Translations under genes and position numbers: made by a program
Notes under the pieces: generated by a model
Told to the model about the DNA's origin: nothing
Seen by the model: only the letters and a program-made list of their open reading frames with translations
The model's database searches: none
Part shown: piece after piece, positions 10,604-21,814 of the stretch
How the letters are laid out: each line of letters starts with the position of its first letter
Position numbering within the stretch: position 1 is the stretch's first letter
From: Branchipolynoe longqiensis
Lineage: Eukaryota; Annelida; Polychaeta; Phyllodocida; Polynoidae
Reading direction: 5' to 3'
Assembly: GCA_030323885.1 (NCBI GenBank)
Contig: CM059198.1
Span: 15,538,462-15,602,461 of the forward strand
Length of the DNA: 64,000 nt

Positions 10604-10882
10604 CTGGGCCACGTTCAGGGTACGCCTCTGAGACGCCTCAGGGAAATCCCTGGCGTCATGCAAGTCTGAATGGCAAAAGGAGTTGCTCGCCTCAAAAATG
10701 GGGGGCGGCAGCCATCTGCAATGAAAAAGAAGCGCTCTGATTGGCTGAAACCACTGAATACGGTGGCCATTTTCGAGGCGCTTTTCATCTAAACTCTCTG
10801 AAATGGGAGGCGTCTCGGAGACGCACCCTGAATGGAAATAAGCCAAAAAGCATCACGGGGACATACCCTGAACGCAACCCAG
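10604..10882. mobile_element. MITE with CTGGG-CGTTCAGGGTA ends
   Basis: A 279-bp element with imperfect inverted ends (left CTGGGCCACGTTCAGGGTA; right reads CTGGGTTGCGTTCAGGGTA on the other strand) and an inner repeat of GAGACGC. No ORF of note. The GG start next to CTG recalls the Harbinger-type ends in this window, but a direct target duplication is not visible. Confidence 0.65.
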
Positions 10883-11060
10883 GTGGCAATGTTATTGAGC
10901 ATTCAAGTGGATTGACACGGAAATATGCCTAAATTTACGGTAAGTCTTGCATAAAAATGATTTAAACCAGGATAAATGAAAGGGTGAATCATTTATCTAG
11001 TTACGACCACATCCCTGTCCCTGATCCTGAGAAAGAGGGGAATCTTTTATCTAAGGCTAA

Positions 11061-11697
11061 AGCTGTATTCACACGGGCGAGTTAAAACACCTCACACAAA
11101 ACTACTTGCGTAGTTCGACTCACATGTCCTGTGTGAATGGATGGCTGAGGCGTTTTAGGGCTGAATCGATTCATATAAATCGTTTAATGTAAAACGCTTC
11201 GCAAGGTGGTCTACAGGAACCGATCTAGACTGAATCGTTTCATCTTGTCCGTGTGAAGCCATATGAAGCGATTTATGATGTCACACGCATGCGCAGTCGA
11301 GACCTTGGTTTGTTGACTTTCCGGTCAATCAAAAGCGCATATTATATAATTTAGTCTATGAAACTGCTAGAGGTGCACATATATTTTTTTCATCATTTAT
11401 TTTTAGGGTTTCACTGCCCAGCAGAAGTTTTGACTGTTCCAAACCAATACGATTCAGTCCATACATATCTAGGTCGAACCCACACTCTCTCGGCCGTCGT
11501 CGACGAACCCAAACTGGCGCTGGTTAGTCTGGACTTGCTCATGCGCAGATATCCACTTCCGCCTTAAACCGCTCTAAGTACTGCCTGTGTGAATACGACA
11601 CACTTTGAAACTCAGCCCGTGTGAATGCGCGCATAGATCGCTTAATATAAATCGCCTTCTGTAGATCGCTTTAGATTTTGCCCGTGTGAATACAGCT
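11061..11697. mobile_element. Foldback MITE family B, copy 1
   Basis: A 637-bp element with inverted ends AGCTGTATTCACACGGGC, flanked by TAA on both sides (11058-11060, 11698-11700). The motif CACACGGGC or its complement recurs several times inside each arm, which gives extensive self-pairing. A conserved central core around 11330-11540 is shared with copies at 23.2-23.8 kb and 52.3-52.9 kb. It has no transposase. The TAA duplication suits a Harbinger-type 3-bp TWA target. Confidence 0.75.
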
Positions 11698-11700
11698 TAA

Positions 11701-12990
11701 GTTAACTTCCCTATGGAGTGACTAGTCTAGTTCGAGTTTGACATCTATCTACCTATAGTAGTTACTATACTCTATACTATAGTTACCAATGTGGACAACA
11801 TTTTCAAACCACACCAGTCTGAAAATGGATTGCATTGTTGGAAAAGAGCTTTGAAAACCATACAAGAAAATCCAACAATCATGTCAATCGGTTGATTATT
11901 AAGGGTGCTAGAGCTATTTCAATTTTGGTAATGAGGGGTAATTTTCTGCCTTTGTTTTAAGGCATTACAAGTGTGTGACCCAAAATCTAGATATTTAGTC
12001 ATTTTCTGTTCTAACTTGCTTAATAATCGATATATCTCACTGAATTTTTAAGTTTAAGTTTTTCAGTTTAAGTACATGACTATCCGCACTGTCGATTCGA
12101 CCCATTAAAATATAAGTGAGTGTGAGTGACTTGGAGGATTTACACCATTAAAATAAAAGTAAACGAATACATTACTCATTAGTGATTCAGAAAGATAACA
12201 GGAATTTCTCATTGTGTAATGAGTATATCCATGAGTCCATTGTAGTTCTACTTTCATCTTTAAGATTCACAAGAATCTCAGTAATACATCAACTTACAAG
12301 TAAGTTTAGTATAACTATCATATATCCATGAAACGTTAAGTTTTCTTCGTTTGTTTTAATGTTTTCGCATTACAAGTGTGTGACCCAAAACCTATATAAT
12401 TAATAATTTAGTCATTTTTTGTTCTAACTTCCTAAATAATCGAGATATCTAGATGAAATTTTCAGTGTAAGTAGATGCATATATCTGCTCTGTCAATTCC
12501 ACACATTAAAATAAAAGTAAATGCACACATTAGTGACATATTTGTGGATTTTTGGTCATCATTGATATGATTGATCTTATAACACTGAAACTTTGGGGAC
12601 CTAACAAAGTACCTTTTCGACCTTACACGATCATGAAACTTCATACAATGGTCAATTAATAACAGATTTAAATGTCCACCTACCTTTTAAAGGTACCCAA
12701 GATATATAGAAGGTGGAGTTTGAGTGTTGAAATCAAGTCAAATCTTCTGAATGTGCACAGACACAAAAAACGTGAACGAATTTCCAAATTGTAAACATGA
12801 GGTTGTAGATGGACATTTTATCTACGTCATAGGCTGAAATTCAAGGGGGTACACCCTAAGAGCCAATGAAAAGCAAACATTTTGCGGCACCTCTCTGTTA
12901 ACAGAACGATTTTTCCAGTAACAGATTTTTGGCAGAAAACGGCCGTCGCGTAGCGTGCGCACGTGCACATACCTACTATAGTTGTATAGT
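11701..12990. other. Intergenic, imperfect local duplication
   Basis: Two related segments (about 11935-12140 and 12355-12530) share CATTACAAGTGTGTGACCCA and TTGTTCTAAC blocks, so this is an old tandem duplication about 420 bases apart. No gene was seen. Confidence 0.5.
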
Positions 12991-12992
12991 GG

Positions 12993-13308
12993 CATTCTCT
13001 GTGGCAGAGTCGTTAGAGTGTCTGACTTTTTTCTAGGTCAGACTCTAATCTGAGGGTCGGCGGTTCGATTCCCAGTGCCCCCAGCTCTGCCAATTTGGAT
13101 TTCCACCGCTGTGTATAACTTACAGCGCCATCAAAGGCCGTTTGCTCTCATACCATGTCTAGGTGGTGTGGGAGGTTAAAAATCCCTTGGGTCGGTAAAA
13201 GTGTAGGCTCGGGCATTCTATCGACTAGCAGTGGAGTGGGGAAGACCAGTCGTCTGTGACTGGGATTTCCCCTGCTTGGGGCAACTAATGTACCAAAAAA
13301 AAAAAATA
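12993..13308 (+). mobile_element. SINE family C, full copy with A-tail
   Basis: A tRNA-derived SINE with box A TGGCAGAGTCG at about 13003 and a perfect box B GGTTCGATTCC at about 13062-13072. A body of about 200 bases ends with GGGGCAACTAATGTACC and a run of twelve A. The anticodon arm region is expanded, so this is not a tRNA gene. Its 3' part recurs near 41.1 kb (minus) and 62.6-62.7 kb (plus). Confidence 0.8.
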
Positions 13309-13368
13309 TGAGAGACAAATAAGTGTTCACACTTCCTGTCTACCATTCGCAATATTGCTATATACTAT
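13309..13368. repeat. Dispersed 55-bp repeat
   Basis: GAGAGACAAATAAGTGTTCA to about 13368 recurs inverted at 22373-22425. In both places it directly abuts the 3' end of a SINE. Confidence 0.6.
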
Positions 13369-13369
13369 A

Positions 13370-13804
13370 GATAACGGATTCACCCCGAGTAGGCCTACTA
13401 GCCTAGACACTAGCTGTCTCATGGCTTCTGGAGTAACTAAGTTTGACATAGTCATAGATACAAGGTTCACCCCGTACTGCTCTGTACTGCAACTTGCAAG
13501 TACGGGGTGAATCTTTGAACTAAATTCTAAGACTAAGTAAGTTTGACACAAGTTACAACAACAATAACAATTTACATTAAATTAATGGCTAACTGACTCA
13601 GTGACTGACTGTAGACTCTCAGACTCATGTATGGCAAATCATTTGCATAGTATTTGTGAATGGTTTTACACTGCACCTCTGAATATAGGCATATAGAAAC
13701 TAGGTCACAGAGCTCAGATGCTGCAGTGGAGACAGATATACTGCAGCGCCCCAAGCGGGATTTGATGGACCTATCTCAGTGGAGTACGGGGTGAATCTTT
13801 TATC
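13370..13804. mobile_element. MITE family D copy
   Basis: Inverted ends GATAACGGATTCACCCC (left) and GGGGTGAATCTTTTATC (right), with TA on both outer sides. A second smaller inverted pair (TTCACCCCGTAC and GTACGGGGTGAATC, about 13471-13514) sits inside, so one family end may have inserted in or duplicated within another. Confidence 0.65.
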
Positions 13805-14292
13805 TAACTCACTGATATCTCCCAAAACACCACTCTGTTGGTTATTTATTTTAAAGGACATTATTGCAAGAGAAGAACAAGTCCACATGGCTCTATTTTT
13901 TGTTTACATCCATGTAGTGTACACAATACTCACAATGTAGTGTTCTTGTTAGATCTAAGCACTGCTCGTCATACTGGTTCCGGTGTAGTCGGGTTCCAGT
14001 ACCCACCTTTTGGCGCTAGGTGCCGTGCGAGAGCGATATAGAAGAACAAATGCCAGCACCTGCAGGCTCTGGGGAATTCGACTGGGCCTTTCTATGGGAT
14101 CGGAAGTGGGTTTTTATACGTATGATTCTGATGTGTGTTGTGGCTCCATCGATCCGTAAATCTTGGGGATAGAAAGGGCCCAGGCGAATGCTTCCAATGG
14201 AGTTCATTGGCATTCTTAACAGATGGCGCCACTGAGATAGTTTTCCTGATTCCAGAACTCCCAGTCGTCGAATATATGGAGCTGCAATGCAT

Positions 14293-14663
14293 CAAAGACC
14301 CTATAATACTAAGACGCTCACTCCCTATCTCTCCCATGGTAATGTAAATTTCACAGTGTCACCGTGTGGTGGGTTTGATCAGCCCGGCTGCTGGTTGGTG
14401 ATTCACATGTAAAGACATACAATTTTATTTATTATACATGAGGTAGGTAAGTATGAATACACATCAATATGAAATTGCTATGAACAAATACCCATCATCA
14501 TCAGCATCATCATCATCGCCATTATCACACATCTTTCACATTCATACATATAATATAGCACCTGTTTAACCAAGAGAACAGCCAGTGCACCAAGTGGTGG
14601 GTTTGATCATTTTGATTACACAGTACAGGCTGAGTGAGCCGTCTTAGTATTATAGGGTCTTTG
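14293..14663. mobile_element. MITE with 7-bp target duplication, copy 1
   Basis: A 371-bp element with inverted ends beginning CAAAGACCCTATAATACTAA, flanked by the exact direct repeat AATGCAT (14286-14292 and 14664-14670). A CAT-rich microsatellite lies in the middle. A second copy, inverted, is at 37793-38175. It encodes no protein, and I do not recognise the superfamily. Confidence 0.8.
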
Positions 14664-14755
14664 AATGCATCCATAATGCTTCATTTTATTAGAGAACAGG
14701 GCATTTAAGCTTCTTTGTGTGTGTTAATTTGTTTTTATTCCAATGGAATAACATA

Positions 14756-14758
<3 letters not shown>

Positions 14759-14794
<36 letters not shown>

Positions 14795-15014
14795 GAGAGA
14801 CAGAGAGAGACAGACAGAGACAGACAGACACAGACAGAGACAGACAGAGACAGACAGACAGAGACAGACAGAGACAGACAGAGAGAGACAGACAGAGAGA
14901 GACAGAGAGACAGAGAGAGAGACAGACAGAGACACAGAGAGACAGAGACACAGAGAGACAGACACAGAGAGACACAGAGACACAGAGACACAGAGAGACA
15001 GAGAGACAGAGACA
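14759..15014. repeat. (GA)n/(CAGA)n microsatellite
   Basis: About 255 bases of GAGA and CAGA/CAGACA repeats. The long ORFs on both strands here are artefacts of stop-free repeats. Confidence 0.95.
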
Positions 15015-15229
15015 ACCAATTTAAGGAGCTGGTCTTCCAGTCTTAAATGGGCCTGTTATAGCTCGTGGCGACAGTACTATACTCCTACAAATCCTCTCCG
15101 AGCACAACTCTGCTTAGTTTATATGTTTATATAAACAGATATGTGGGGGGAGAGTTGTAGACTCACTGCACCTGAACTGGGTCAGGGAGAGTGCTAATGC
15201 TGAGACTCCAGTTGATGTTTTGAAAATCA

Positions 15230-15535
15230 CTGAGTGAGTGGAGACTGAGACAAGTAATTATTATATGTGGCTTCTGTAGATTTGTGGTTAGGGTGTTGAA
15301 CTTGTAATCTGAAGTTGTTTGTTTTGTGGGTTCAAACCCCATATGGGTCACTCCCTTTTACATTAACAAAAAAAGTTGTCCTTCTATATCTGTTTCTGAT
15401 TGAATTACGCAATGTAATTGTACCAACATATATTTTACATTAAAGTAAATATATTTCCTATTTGAACTACTCTAAAGAAAATTGAAAATACCCCAGTTTT
15501 ACTCTCCCTTCTCTCCATTCCACTCTCACCCAGCT
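15230..15535 (+). repeat. tRNA-like repeat family T, diverged copy
   Basis: Contains GTTCAAACCCCAT as a degenerate box B, the GAACTTGTAATCTGAAG anticodon-like segment, and the same downstream body (TTGAAAATACCCCAGTTTTA) seen near 51.35 kb. Described more fully at 51071-51395. Confidence 0.7.
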
Positions 15536-15838
15536 GGGCCACTTGGCTAGTAACCTTGACCCTTATAAACCATAGACTGGGTCAGGATGGAGTTTGGATG
15601 TACCATCACTAATTCTAGGTCACAGGTCAGCACCATGCACCACCTGTGGGAAAGTTGGAAACTACCGGAACATGGAATGCACCACTTAGTGTTAAAATCA
15701 GTGTAACCAGAACGGCAAAGCTCGAGTCCCTTTAACAGTAACTTAATATGAATAAGCAATGCTTAATTAGGACCGACCCCCGACCCCCCCCCCCCTCCCC
15801 CCCGCATTCCCCCAACACATTTTCGCGTATTTGTTTCT
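15536..15838. other. Intergenic, no gene recognised
   Basis: No conserved ORF was seen. A C-run lies at about 15782-15804, just left of the Harbinger insertion. Confidence 0.5.
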
Positions 15839-15842
15839 CCTG

Positions 15843-15856
15843 GGCCCGTATGCATG
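15843..15856 (+). repeat. Harbinger left terminal inverted repeat
   Basis: GGCCCGTATGCATG, exact inverse of the right end. The sequence just inside (GGGATTTCCGGGATAGCGGC) is echoed in the element at 33966-34900. Confidence 0.9.
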
Positions 15857-16969
15857 GAGCCGGGGTAGCGCCCTACCTCTGGGGGTAGTTGGGATTTCCG
15901 GGATAGCGGCGAAATGTTGCTATGCATGGGCCGGGGATAGGGATACCTCTGGGTATAAAAGTCGGGTAAGCTACCCCCGTTACATAGCTGGTATAAGGGC
16001 TGGGGTAGGCCCTGAATCAAAATGGAGGTCTTCATATATCGACGCTTTATGGAGAGAGGCCATTAACCAGGAACCGTATTTTCCGTGATAGGACTAATCC
16101 ATTTGAGAAATTTGATGATCTTGAGCTTTTTAAGAAGTTCCGATTCCGAAGGCACGACATTTTGACACTCACCGATACGTTGACAGACGCAATCGAGCAT
16201 CCAAACCGACAGGGATCGCTTCCGCCATTGCTGCAGGTACGTGTTTACAACGCACCTCGTAATTTCGTGCTGTTTTCCTTTAATGTTGATGACATTCATT
16301 ACGGACGTAAGTCTTACGTGTTTACAGCTTATTCTATATGTCCTTCCTCTCCCTCTACCTACTATTTTGACCTTTCAAGTGGTCGAGACGTAGTTATGAT
16401 GCCGCCGCATGTGCACATTGACACTAGAGTTCCGGTGGATTGGACATAAATGGTGTCACTGTCACTGTGCTGTGATTGTCTATTTCCAAACTTTTGCTGT
16501 CAGTGAAACAGCATCCTATGGATAGAGATTTATGAGACCTTCAAAATCTTGGCGAAATACCATTTTCTAGCTGTAGATCGACCAAGTTAGAGGTGTTTTA
16601 GCTTGCTGAAATGGCCGTCTCTTCTACACTAAACAACCCGAAATTTGTAACCCTTTTCCTTACAGAGGTGTCAGGGCATGCAAGTTGTTCTCTTCGGCAT
16701 TGTATGTAACATCGTTGACAGTTTAGGCCACTAAATAATGGATCAATATGTCAATATTTTACTATTGTGCTAGACTCAATTTGTTCGAATTTGATACTAT
16801 TATTACGCTGCTGTGTAGCAACATACACATCTAATTTTTGCTAATTAGGTGACACCTATTTTCTAGCCCGCTTGCAACAATTACCAGTATGTAGCAAAAC
16901 ATTGTCTACTTTCTCATGCCACCTACATTTTCTAAGACTTATTTAATGTTTGCCACACTTGCACTGCAG

Positions 16970-17281
16970 GTTATGATCGCACTGCGCTTTTACGCCAGTG
17001 GTAGCTTCCAAGATGTGTGTGGGGAGTTGGTGGGCGTGGATCAGTCGACGGTATCACGCACTGTTTCACGAGTTACGGATGCACTCGCCCACCAACTGCA
17101 ACAGTCGGTGAACCTGCCAACGCAGGAGGCTGCTGACCGTACGAAGGTGAAAATATTCAACACCCATGGATTCCCCAATGTCTTCGGCTGTATCGACGGC
17201 ACCCATATCAGGATACAGGCCCCCAACGAGTTTGAGCATGAATTCGTTAACCGCAAACACTATCACTCATTGAACATCCAG
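16970..17281 (+). CDS. Harbinger transposase exon 2
   Basis: 104 codons, acceptor CACTGCAG, donor CAG|GTAAAT. It includes the CIDGTHI catalytic block and is undamaged. Confidence 0.9.
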
Positions 17282-17907
17282 GTAAATATTACTAAGTAAA
17301 AAAATTGCCTATACTGTTATGTTTACAAGGACAAGTTAATTTACACAAGTGAATTTACACTGTTACTTGGTATACAGGGGTATTTGCCTAGCGTTATCAC
17401 AAACAAAATTCCTGTCTCAATTCCTCGCCAACCTAGCTGACACTATATACCTATCAACTATTCACACCTATGCTATGTGTTTGTAAAACACACTTTACGC
17501 CATTCAGCACTGTACTTTCAGTGGCCTACTGTAAAAAATTCCTACTATTATCTTCCCCATCGATGCAGAACTACGATGCACACCCCACTTCCAACATAGG
17601 CTTTTCTAGACTTACATATACGTTACATTTAGGGTCTCTTACCGTGAGGTGAATTTCTTGTTTGCTTTATAATCCATATTGGAAATGTGTGGAATGACCT
17701 CAAATCTGTATTGATATTGTTGGTTGTTGTGTGCTTCTAAATATGTTGGATAATGTAAATTTAAAGATTTTTTTTTATAGTGGATTAGACTTTACTTGGT
17801 GCCCTTTTTACGGTTTTTGCAAATAAAAATAACACCCGCTATATTAACAGCACGCAACTCCTTGTGTTCACTTTTGGTACCTAACTGTTTCCTGTTTCTT
17901 ATTGTAG

Positions 17908-18452
17908 GTGATCTGTGACGGTGATTTAAAGTTCATTGATTGTATTGTAAAATGGCCGGGCAGCGTTCATGACGCGCGTATCCTGCGCCAGTCTGATCTG
18001 TTTGCGGCGTTCGAGAGCGAGGACAAACCAGTCAAGGGTGTACTGCTTGGGGACAGTGGGTACATGCTGCGTGACTGGCTTTTCACCCCCTTCCTCACCC
18101 CAAACACACCACAGCAGAGAGCATACAACCAGCACCATAAGTCGGCGAGGTCGCTGGTTGAAAGTCCATAGGGATACTCAAAAGACGATGGCATTGTCTG
18201 CGTCGGCTGCGCCTTCAACCTGTCAAGGCGTGCAATGTCATAATAGTTTGTATTATTCTGCACAATCGAGCACGACTCCTGAATCTCGATGCTCCCTCCA
18301 ATTCCGAGTCCGACGGAGAGGCAGATGATGAAGAAGAGGCATATGCCGATGACGGCGACCATGACCGTCCAGAAAACTACAGACGTTCCGAGCGCGTTCG
18401 CAGCCAGGTGGGGAAAGCAGCCAGACAGAGAATGGTGGACAACTTCTTTTGA
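17908..18452 (+). pseudogene. Harbinger transposase exon 3, one frameshift
   Basis: Acceptor TTATTGTAG. Open in the incoming frame to TAG at about 18171; the second half is open in the next frame to TGA 18452. One lost base near 18165 explains both. Confidence 0.85.
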
Positions 18453-19322
18453 TTTTGGTATGTATTGTTCATTAGAAGAAGCATTCTTTTCAGAAAAAAA
18501 TACAAAGACACACACTTTGATAAAAGTATATATAGCACCTGTTGGCAACTTTATTAACACTCAGAAAAAAAGAGTGACATGAAAAGTCAAGTATATCTTC
18601 ACATGTACGCATCGTAACATAGCCACAAGTAAACGAATTGTTGTCAAACTAAACGCACTTTTTATAACATGTGTACCCAGACCAACAAAACATTTATACC
18701 TTGTGTCCTGTCAAAATGACAAGGAGCAACAATTTGCACTACATTTAGCCATGTACCTAATAACATTCCTTACATTGTACTTAGTACAAATAACAAATAT
18801 TTTTGGACTGGGATATGGAACATCTTAGAAACATGTGAAACAAACAACAGTAAAAAGTTTATCACAACACATAAATAGTTAGAACGAAACGCTTTATGCT
18901 AGATGGGTGGTGTGGCCCAACCTCACAACATTTCCTGAGATTTAACCATACACCTAATTACACCCATGAAATTAAAAGTGAATTTTAGTGTGTTTAGCAC
19001 CGCAGATTGTCTATAGTCACTGCTATAAGGAACATCTTAAACATAAGTAGAGCCCTTTAATCGCTTAACAACTCTATTGTGCATAGCACCGAGAACTGTG
19101 TACAGTCACTGGCATCTGATAGATATTTAGCGCAGTACAATGGCTTTAACACCGCACCTTCTTTTTAGTCACTGGGATATGTAACATCATATAGAACCTT
19201 ACAGTCATTAATTCCAACAAATACAGTACTGTTTTCATCAACGGAGATATTCTTTTATCACTTGGATATGGCACATCTTACATATCATCATTAAAGCCAC
19301 CAGTATTTTTTATAACCTCTCA

Positions 19323-19492
19323 TTACTTCTTCAAATCCCTCTCTAATTTCTCCACCTCCAACGCTTCTCGCCTACGCTTCAAGTCCAACAACTCTGTATC
19401 GGCCGTCACCCTCAGAACCTCCCTCTCTAGTATCTCCAACTGTAAAGCTTCTCGCCGAAACGTTTTTGACATACTCGGTGTGTCACAAAAAT
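19323..19492 (-). CDS. Myb/SANT-like gene exon 3, coiled coil
   Basis: Acceptor TTATAAG at 19493, then 56 codons including TAA at 19323. Rich in Leu, Glu, Arg and Lys with heptad leucines, typical of the C-terminal dimerisation segment of these proteins. Confidence 0.75.
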
Positions 19493-20422
19493 CTTATAAT
19501 TGGACACGGATGATGGTACCTACTCGCGTCTAGACCTGTCTTAATAACGGGATGCTCCAAATTCTAGGAATATAAAACGGAATTTGTTACACGTTGCTTA
19601 AATGATTAATCAATGCTATACAGATTAATGTGGTGATTACTTATTAAGTTACTCACGGACAAAGCTTGCCGGATGGCGGGCTGCAAGAGAAAAAGAGAGT
19701 GTGGTTGGAAACATGTATTACAATAGTGCCTGTAAGGTAGGCGCTGTACAATTACTGCACCCAAAAGGTGGGACTTAGCAATGTGAGCTAGTAAGATAGA
19801 TGAGGTCAATGAGGTAGACAAAAGCATCTATGTCCAATGATAATTGTTGTTAGATATGTTCTAAAAGCAAATCCGTCACACAAAGCAATGTGTCAGCTGC
19901 ACACGTACGGCTGTTGGTAAAAATTGACAGACACGAATAAAGATCAAAGCCATTTTTCTGTTTATAATAGCATGGCTTACAAGTTAGTAATGGTATTCAT
20001 TTGTTGTAAATCATTACATTATTTACAAACTTACCACTCACTCCATCATACAAGTTTGATTCGTATCCGATGATTTGGAGGATACTCTCCTCATAGGGCA
20101 GTTGCGATTCCGGTGGGCCTCCTCCAGTTTTTGCTGCTCGCCTCTGACGCGTGAGTACATCACCCTTCATCCCCTTCCATTTTTCTTTTATTTCCAGACG
20201 CGAGCGTTTCGCTACCCCACACGCGTTGACAGCCGCGGTCACGACGTCCCACGCACAGTTCTTTTCCTGTAGGGTTATGCGATTACTGAAGGCGGAAAAC
20301 AATACTATCCTCCCCAACATTATTTCTTCGAGAAGCACACAAATTTCGTTGTCGCTGTAGTTTGCCTTTCGTGGCCTTTTGCTGGCAGTGGAAATCTGAG
20401 AGGGAGTTGGCACACAAGACAT
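19323..20422 (-). CDS. Harbinger Myb/SANT-like protein, three exons
   Basis: The DNA-binding partner of the Harbinger transposase, thought to bring it to the transposon ends and nucleus. Exon 1 is 20422-20035 (ATG at 20422), exon 2 is only 24 bases (19680-19657), and exon 3 is 19492-19323. All junctions are in phase 1 and the total of 582 bases gives 193 codons plus stop. Exon 1 has a basic patch (KRPRK) and a trihelix/SANT-like domain (NYSDNEICVLLEEI to KEKWKGMKGD). Exon 3 encodes an EALQLEILEREVL-type coiled coil with leucines at heptad spacing. No stop or shift was seen, so this gene may be intact. Transposase and Myb genes are convergent. Confidence 0.85.
19657..19680 (-). CDS. Myb/SANT-like gene micro-exon 2
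   Basis: 24 bases between a pyrimidine-rich acceptor (TTTTTCTCTTGCAG) and a GTGAGT donor. Its length keeps the frame from exon 1 to exon 3. Confidence 0.65.
20035..20422 (-). CDS. Myb/SANT-like gene exon 1
   Basis: 129 codons plus one base. Donor GAGTG|GTAAGT. An acceptor-like ATCTGCAG about 30 bases before the ATG suggests an upstream untranslated exon. Confidence 0.85.
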
Positions 20423-21797
20423 TGCGCTCTGAGTTTTCTGCCTAGTAGGTGACCTGCAGATAAGTAGAAAAAATAAAATTAAATGTCGAACCTTAAGACT
20501 GTAATGATGATGAAGAGGGTAACATCTGATGACAATGAGACCAATCGCACGCATATCCTAGTACGGGTAGATGTGTCATAAAAATGAACAAAAATGCAAT
20601 GAATAACACAATTATCATTTGGATAACCCGTAAAGCACGTCTTAAAAAATAAATTCCACGAATTGGTAGATAATAATACATCAAATAAAAATTGCACGTA
20701 GACAGCGGTGCTAAGTCAGACTTTTTCTTTGTCATTAAGGGCTTACGAAAATATGGGAAAGCTAAGGTCAAACACACACAAAAGTAAAAACAAACGTTTG
20801 AAAAAGAAATTAACAGAAGCGCGAATTATCCATCAATTAGGTAATAAGTGAAATATTGGATATGTCAAATGCTAGTTAATATAGCAGAAATCTGGTCCCT
20901 CGACACAAAGCAGCACAAGTGACAGCCAAGACGGGTAAGGAATTGAACGTTATTTAGCTAGCAACTCTCATATAGACAGGATGCAGAGGCATATTACATA
21001 CGTGAGGAGGGCCAGAATTTATAGTGAACCTGGGTATATGATCAATAAGCCAGTGAATACATAAAAAAAAATAGTAGTCTAAATGCAATAATCGTGACAA
21101 AACAGAAAAAAATGCAGCTACAATTAGCGCCATTCCAAAAAAAAACATATCAAACTAAATAACATTTATTGGCGAGTGCAGCAGTTTATAACCTTTGCGT
21201 GTGGGTACAGTTCGACAATAGAAAAGAGTTAAATGACCCATTACCTCAAAGCTAGTGTAGCTACCATGATGTCTACAACAGCGACAACATACGACACATT
21301 TTTGTCAGACTGTTCGCACAATATTTGTCACCGACAGTGGTTTAGTTGTTAGAAAATAAAGGTCACTAGAAATTGTTAACGTACCGCACTGCCGTTTTCC
21401 GTAGTTGACGATGAAGTTTCGCGAAGAACGAGTGGGATATTTACACAGCGTAGAAAGGCAAGAAGAACACTTTTAGTATGTGATGATTTTATGCCTTGTC
21501 GATGGGGATGACGAATGAACGAAGCAATATCATAGAAAACGTACAGATAACTTTCGACACAAATGGCTTGTGGAAAGGAAAACCGGAAAGCCGCCCGCTG
21601 ATTATCACGCGCGGAACACCAAAACAACTACGCTCGCCGGGTACTTACTCAGAGGGATTCCCCACATCTATAAATAACTACGCGGATAGCTACCTCCTCG
21701 CCGCTTTGCGTCCATGCATACCACGCGACCCATTTCTCACCCCCGGAGGTAGCTACCCCGAAGTCGGTCCTTACCCCGGTGGCGATAAGTAATTTGT

Positions 21798-21811
21798 CAT
21801 GCATACGGGCC
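21798..21811 (-). repeat. Harbinger right terminal inverted repeat
   Basis: CATGCATACGGGCC, exact reverse complement of the left end, followed by the CTG target duplication. Confidence 0.9.
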
Positions 21812-21814
21812 CTG

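Larger units (their letters stand above)
16031..18452 (+). pseudogene. Harbinger (HARBI1-like) transposase, three exons
   Basis: The DDE nuclease of the element. Exon 1 ends at 16236 (CTGCAG|GTACGT), exon 2 is 16970-17281, and exon 3 is 17908-18452; both introns are in phase 0. Exon 1 carries the N-terminal FRDRTNPF and FRFRRHDIL blocks. Exon 2 holds a helix-turn-helix-like DQSTVSRTVSRV and the first catalytic Asp in CIDGTHIRI. Exon 3 has the second Asp in GDSGYMLRDW and the Glu in SARSLVE. Directly after that Glu (about 18160-18170) a one-base loss shifts the frame; the shifted frame continues through the expected family tail, with an acidic stretch, to TGA at 18452. The only nearby ATG (16030) is also out of frame with the rest of exon 1. 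Confidence 0.88.
15843..21811. mobile_element. PIF/Harbinger transposon, nearly complete
   Basis: A 5,969-bp DNA transposon. Inverted ends GGCCCGTATGCATG are exact at both sides, and CTG lies directly outside each end (15840-15842, 21812-21814) as a 3-bp target duplication. It carries the two genes typical of the superfamily, facing each other: a DDE transposase (+) and a Myb/SANT-like protein (-), each with three exons. A CTG target fits the CWG preference reported for some animal Harbingers. The transposase has frame damage in exons 1 and 3, so this copy is probably not self-sufficient, but the damage is slight. Confidence 0.9.

Noticed and set aside
11358..11567. 69-codon frame repeated in the family B MITEs
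   Set aside because: The related frame at 23.4-23.7 kb diverges and the third copy is broken; changes do not follow codon positions, so it looks non-coding.
13000..13085. Possible tRNA gene
   Set aside because: The internal promoter boxes are good, but the region between them is too long and a SINE body with an A-tail follows.
14689..15134. Several 80-139 codon frames on both strands
   Set aside because: They translate a GA/CAGA microsatellite (arginine, glutamate, serine, leucine repeats) and have no protein-like composition.
17967..18560. 197-codon minus-strand frame with a hydrophobic stretch
   Set aside because: It is the antisense shadow of Harbinger transposase exon 3.
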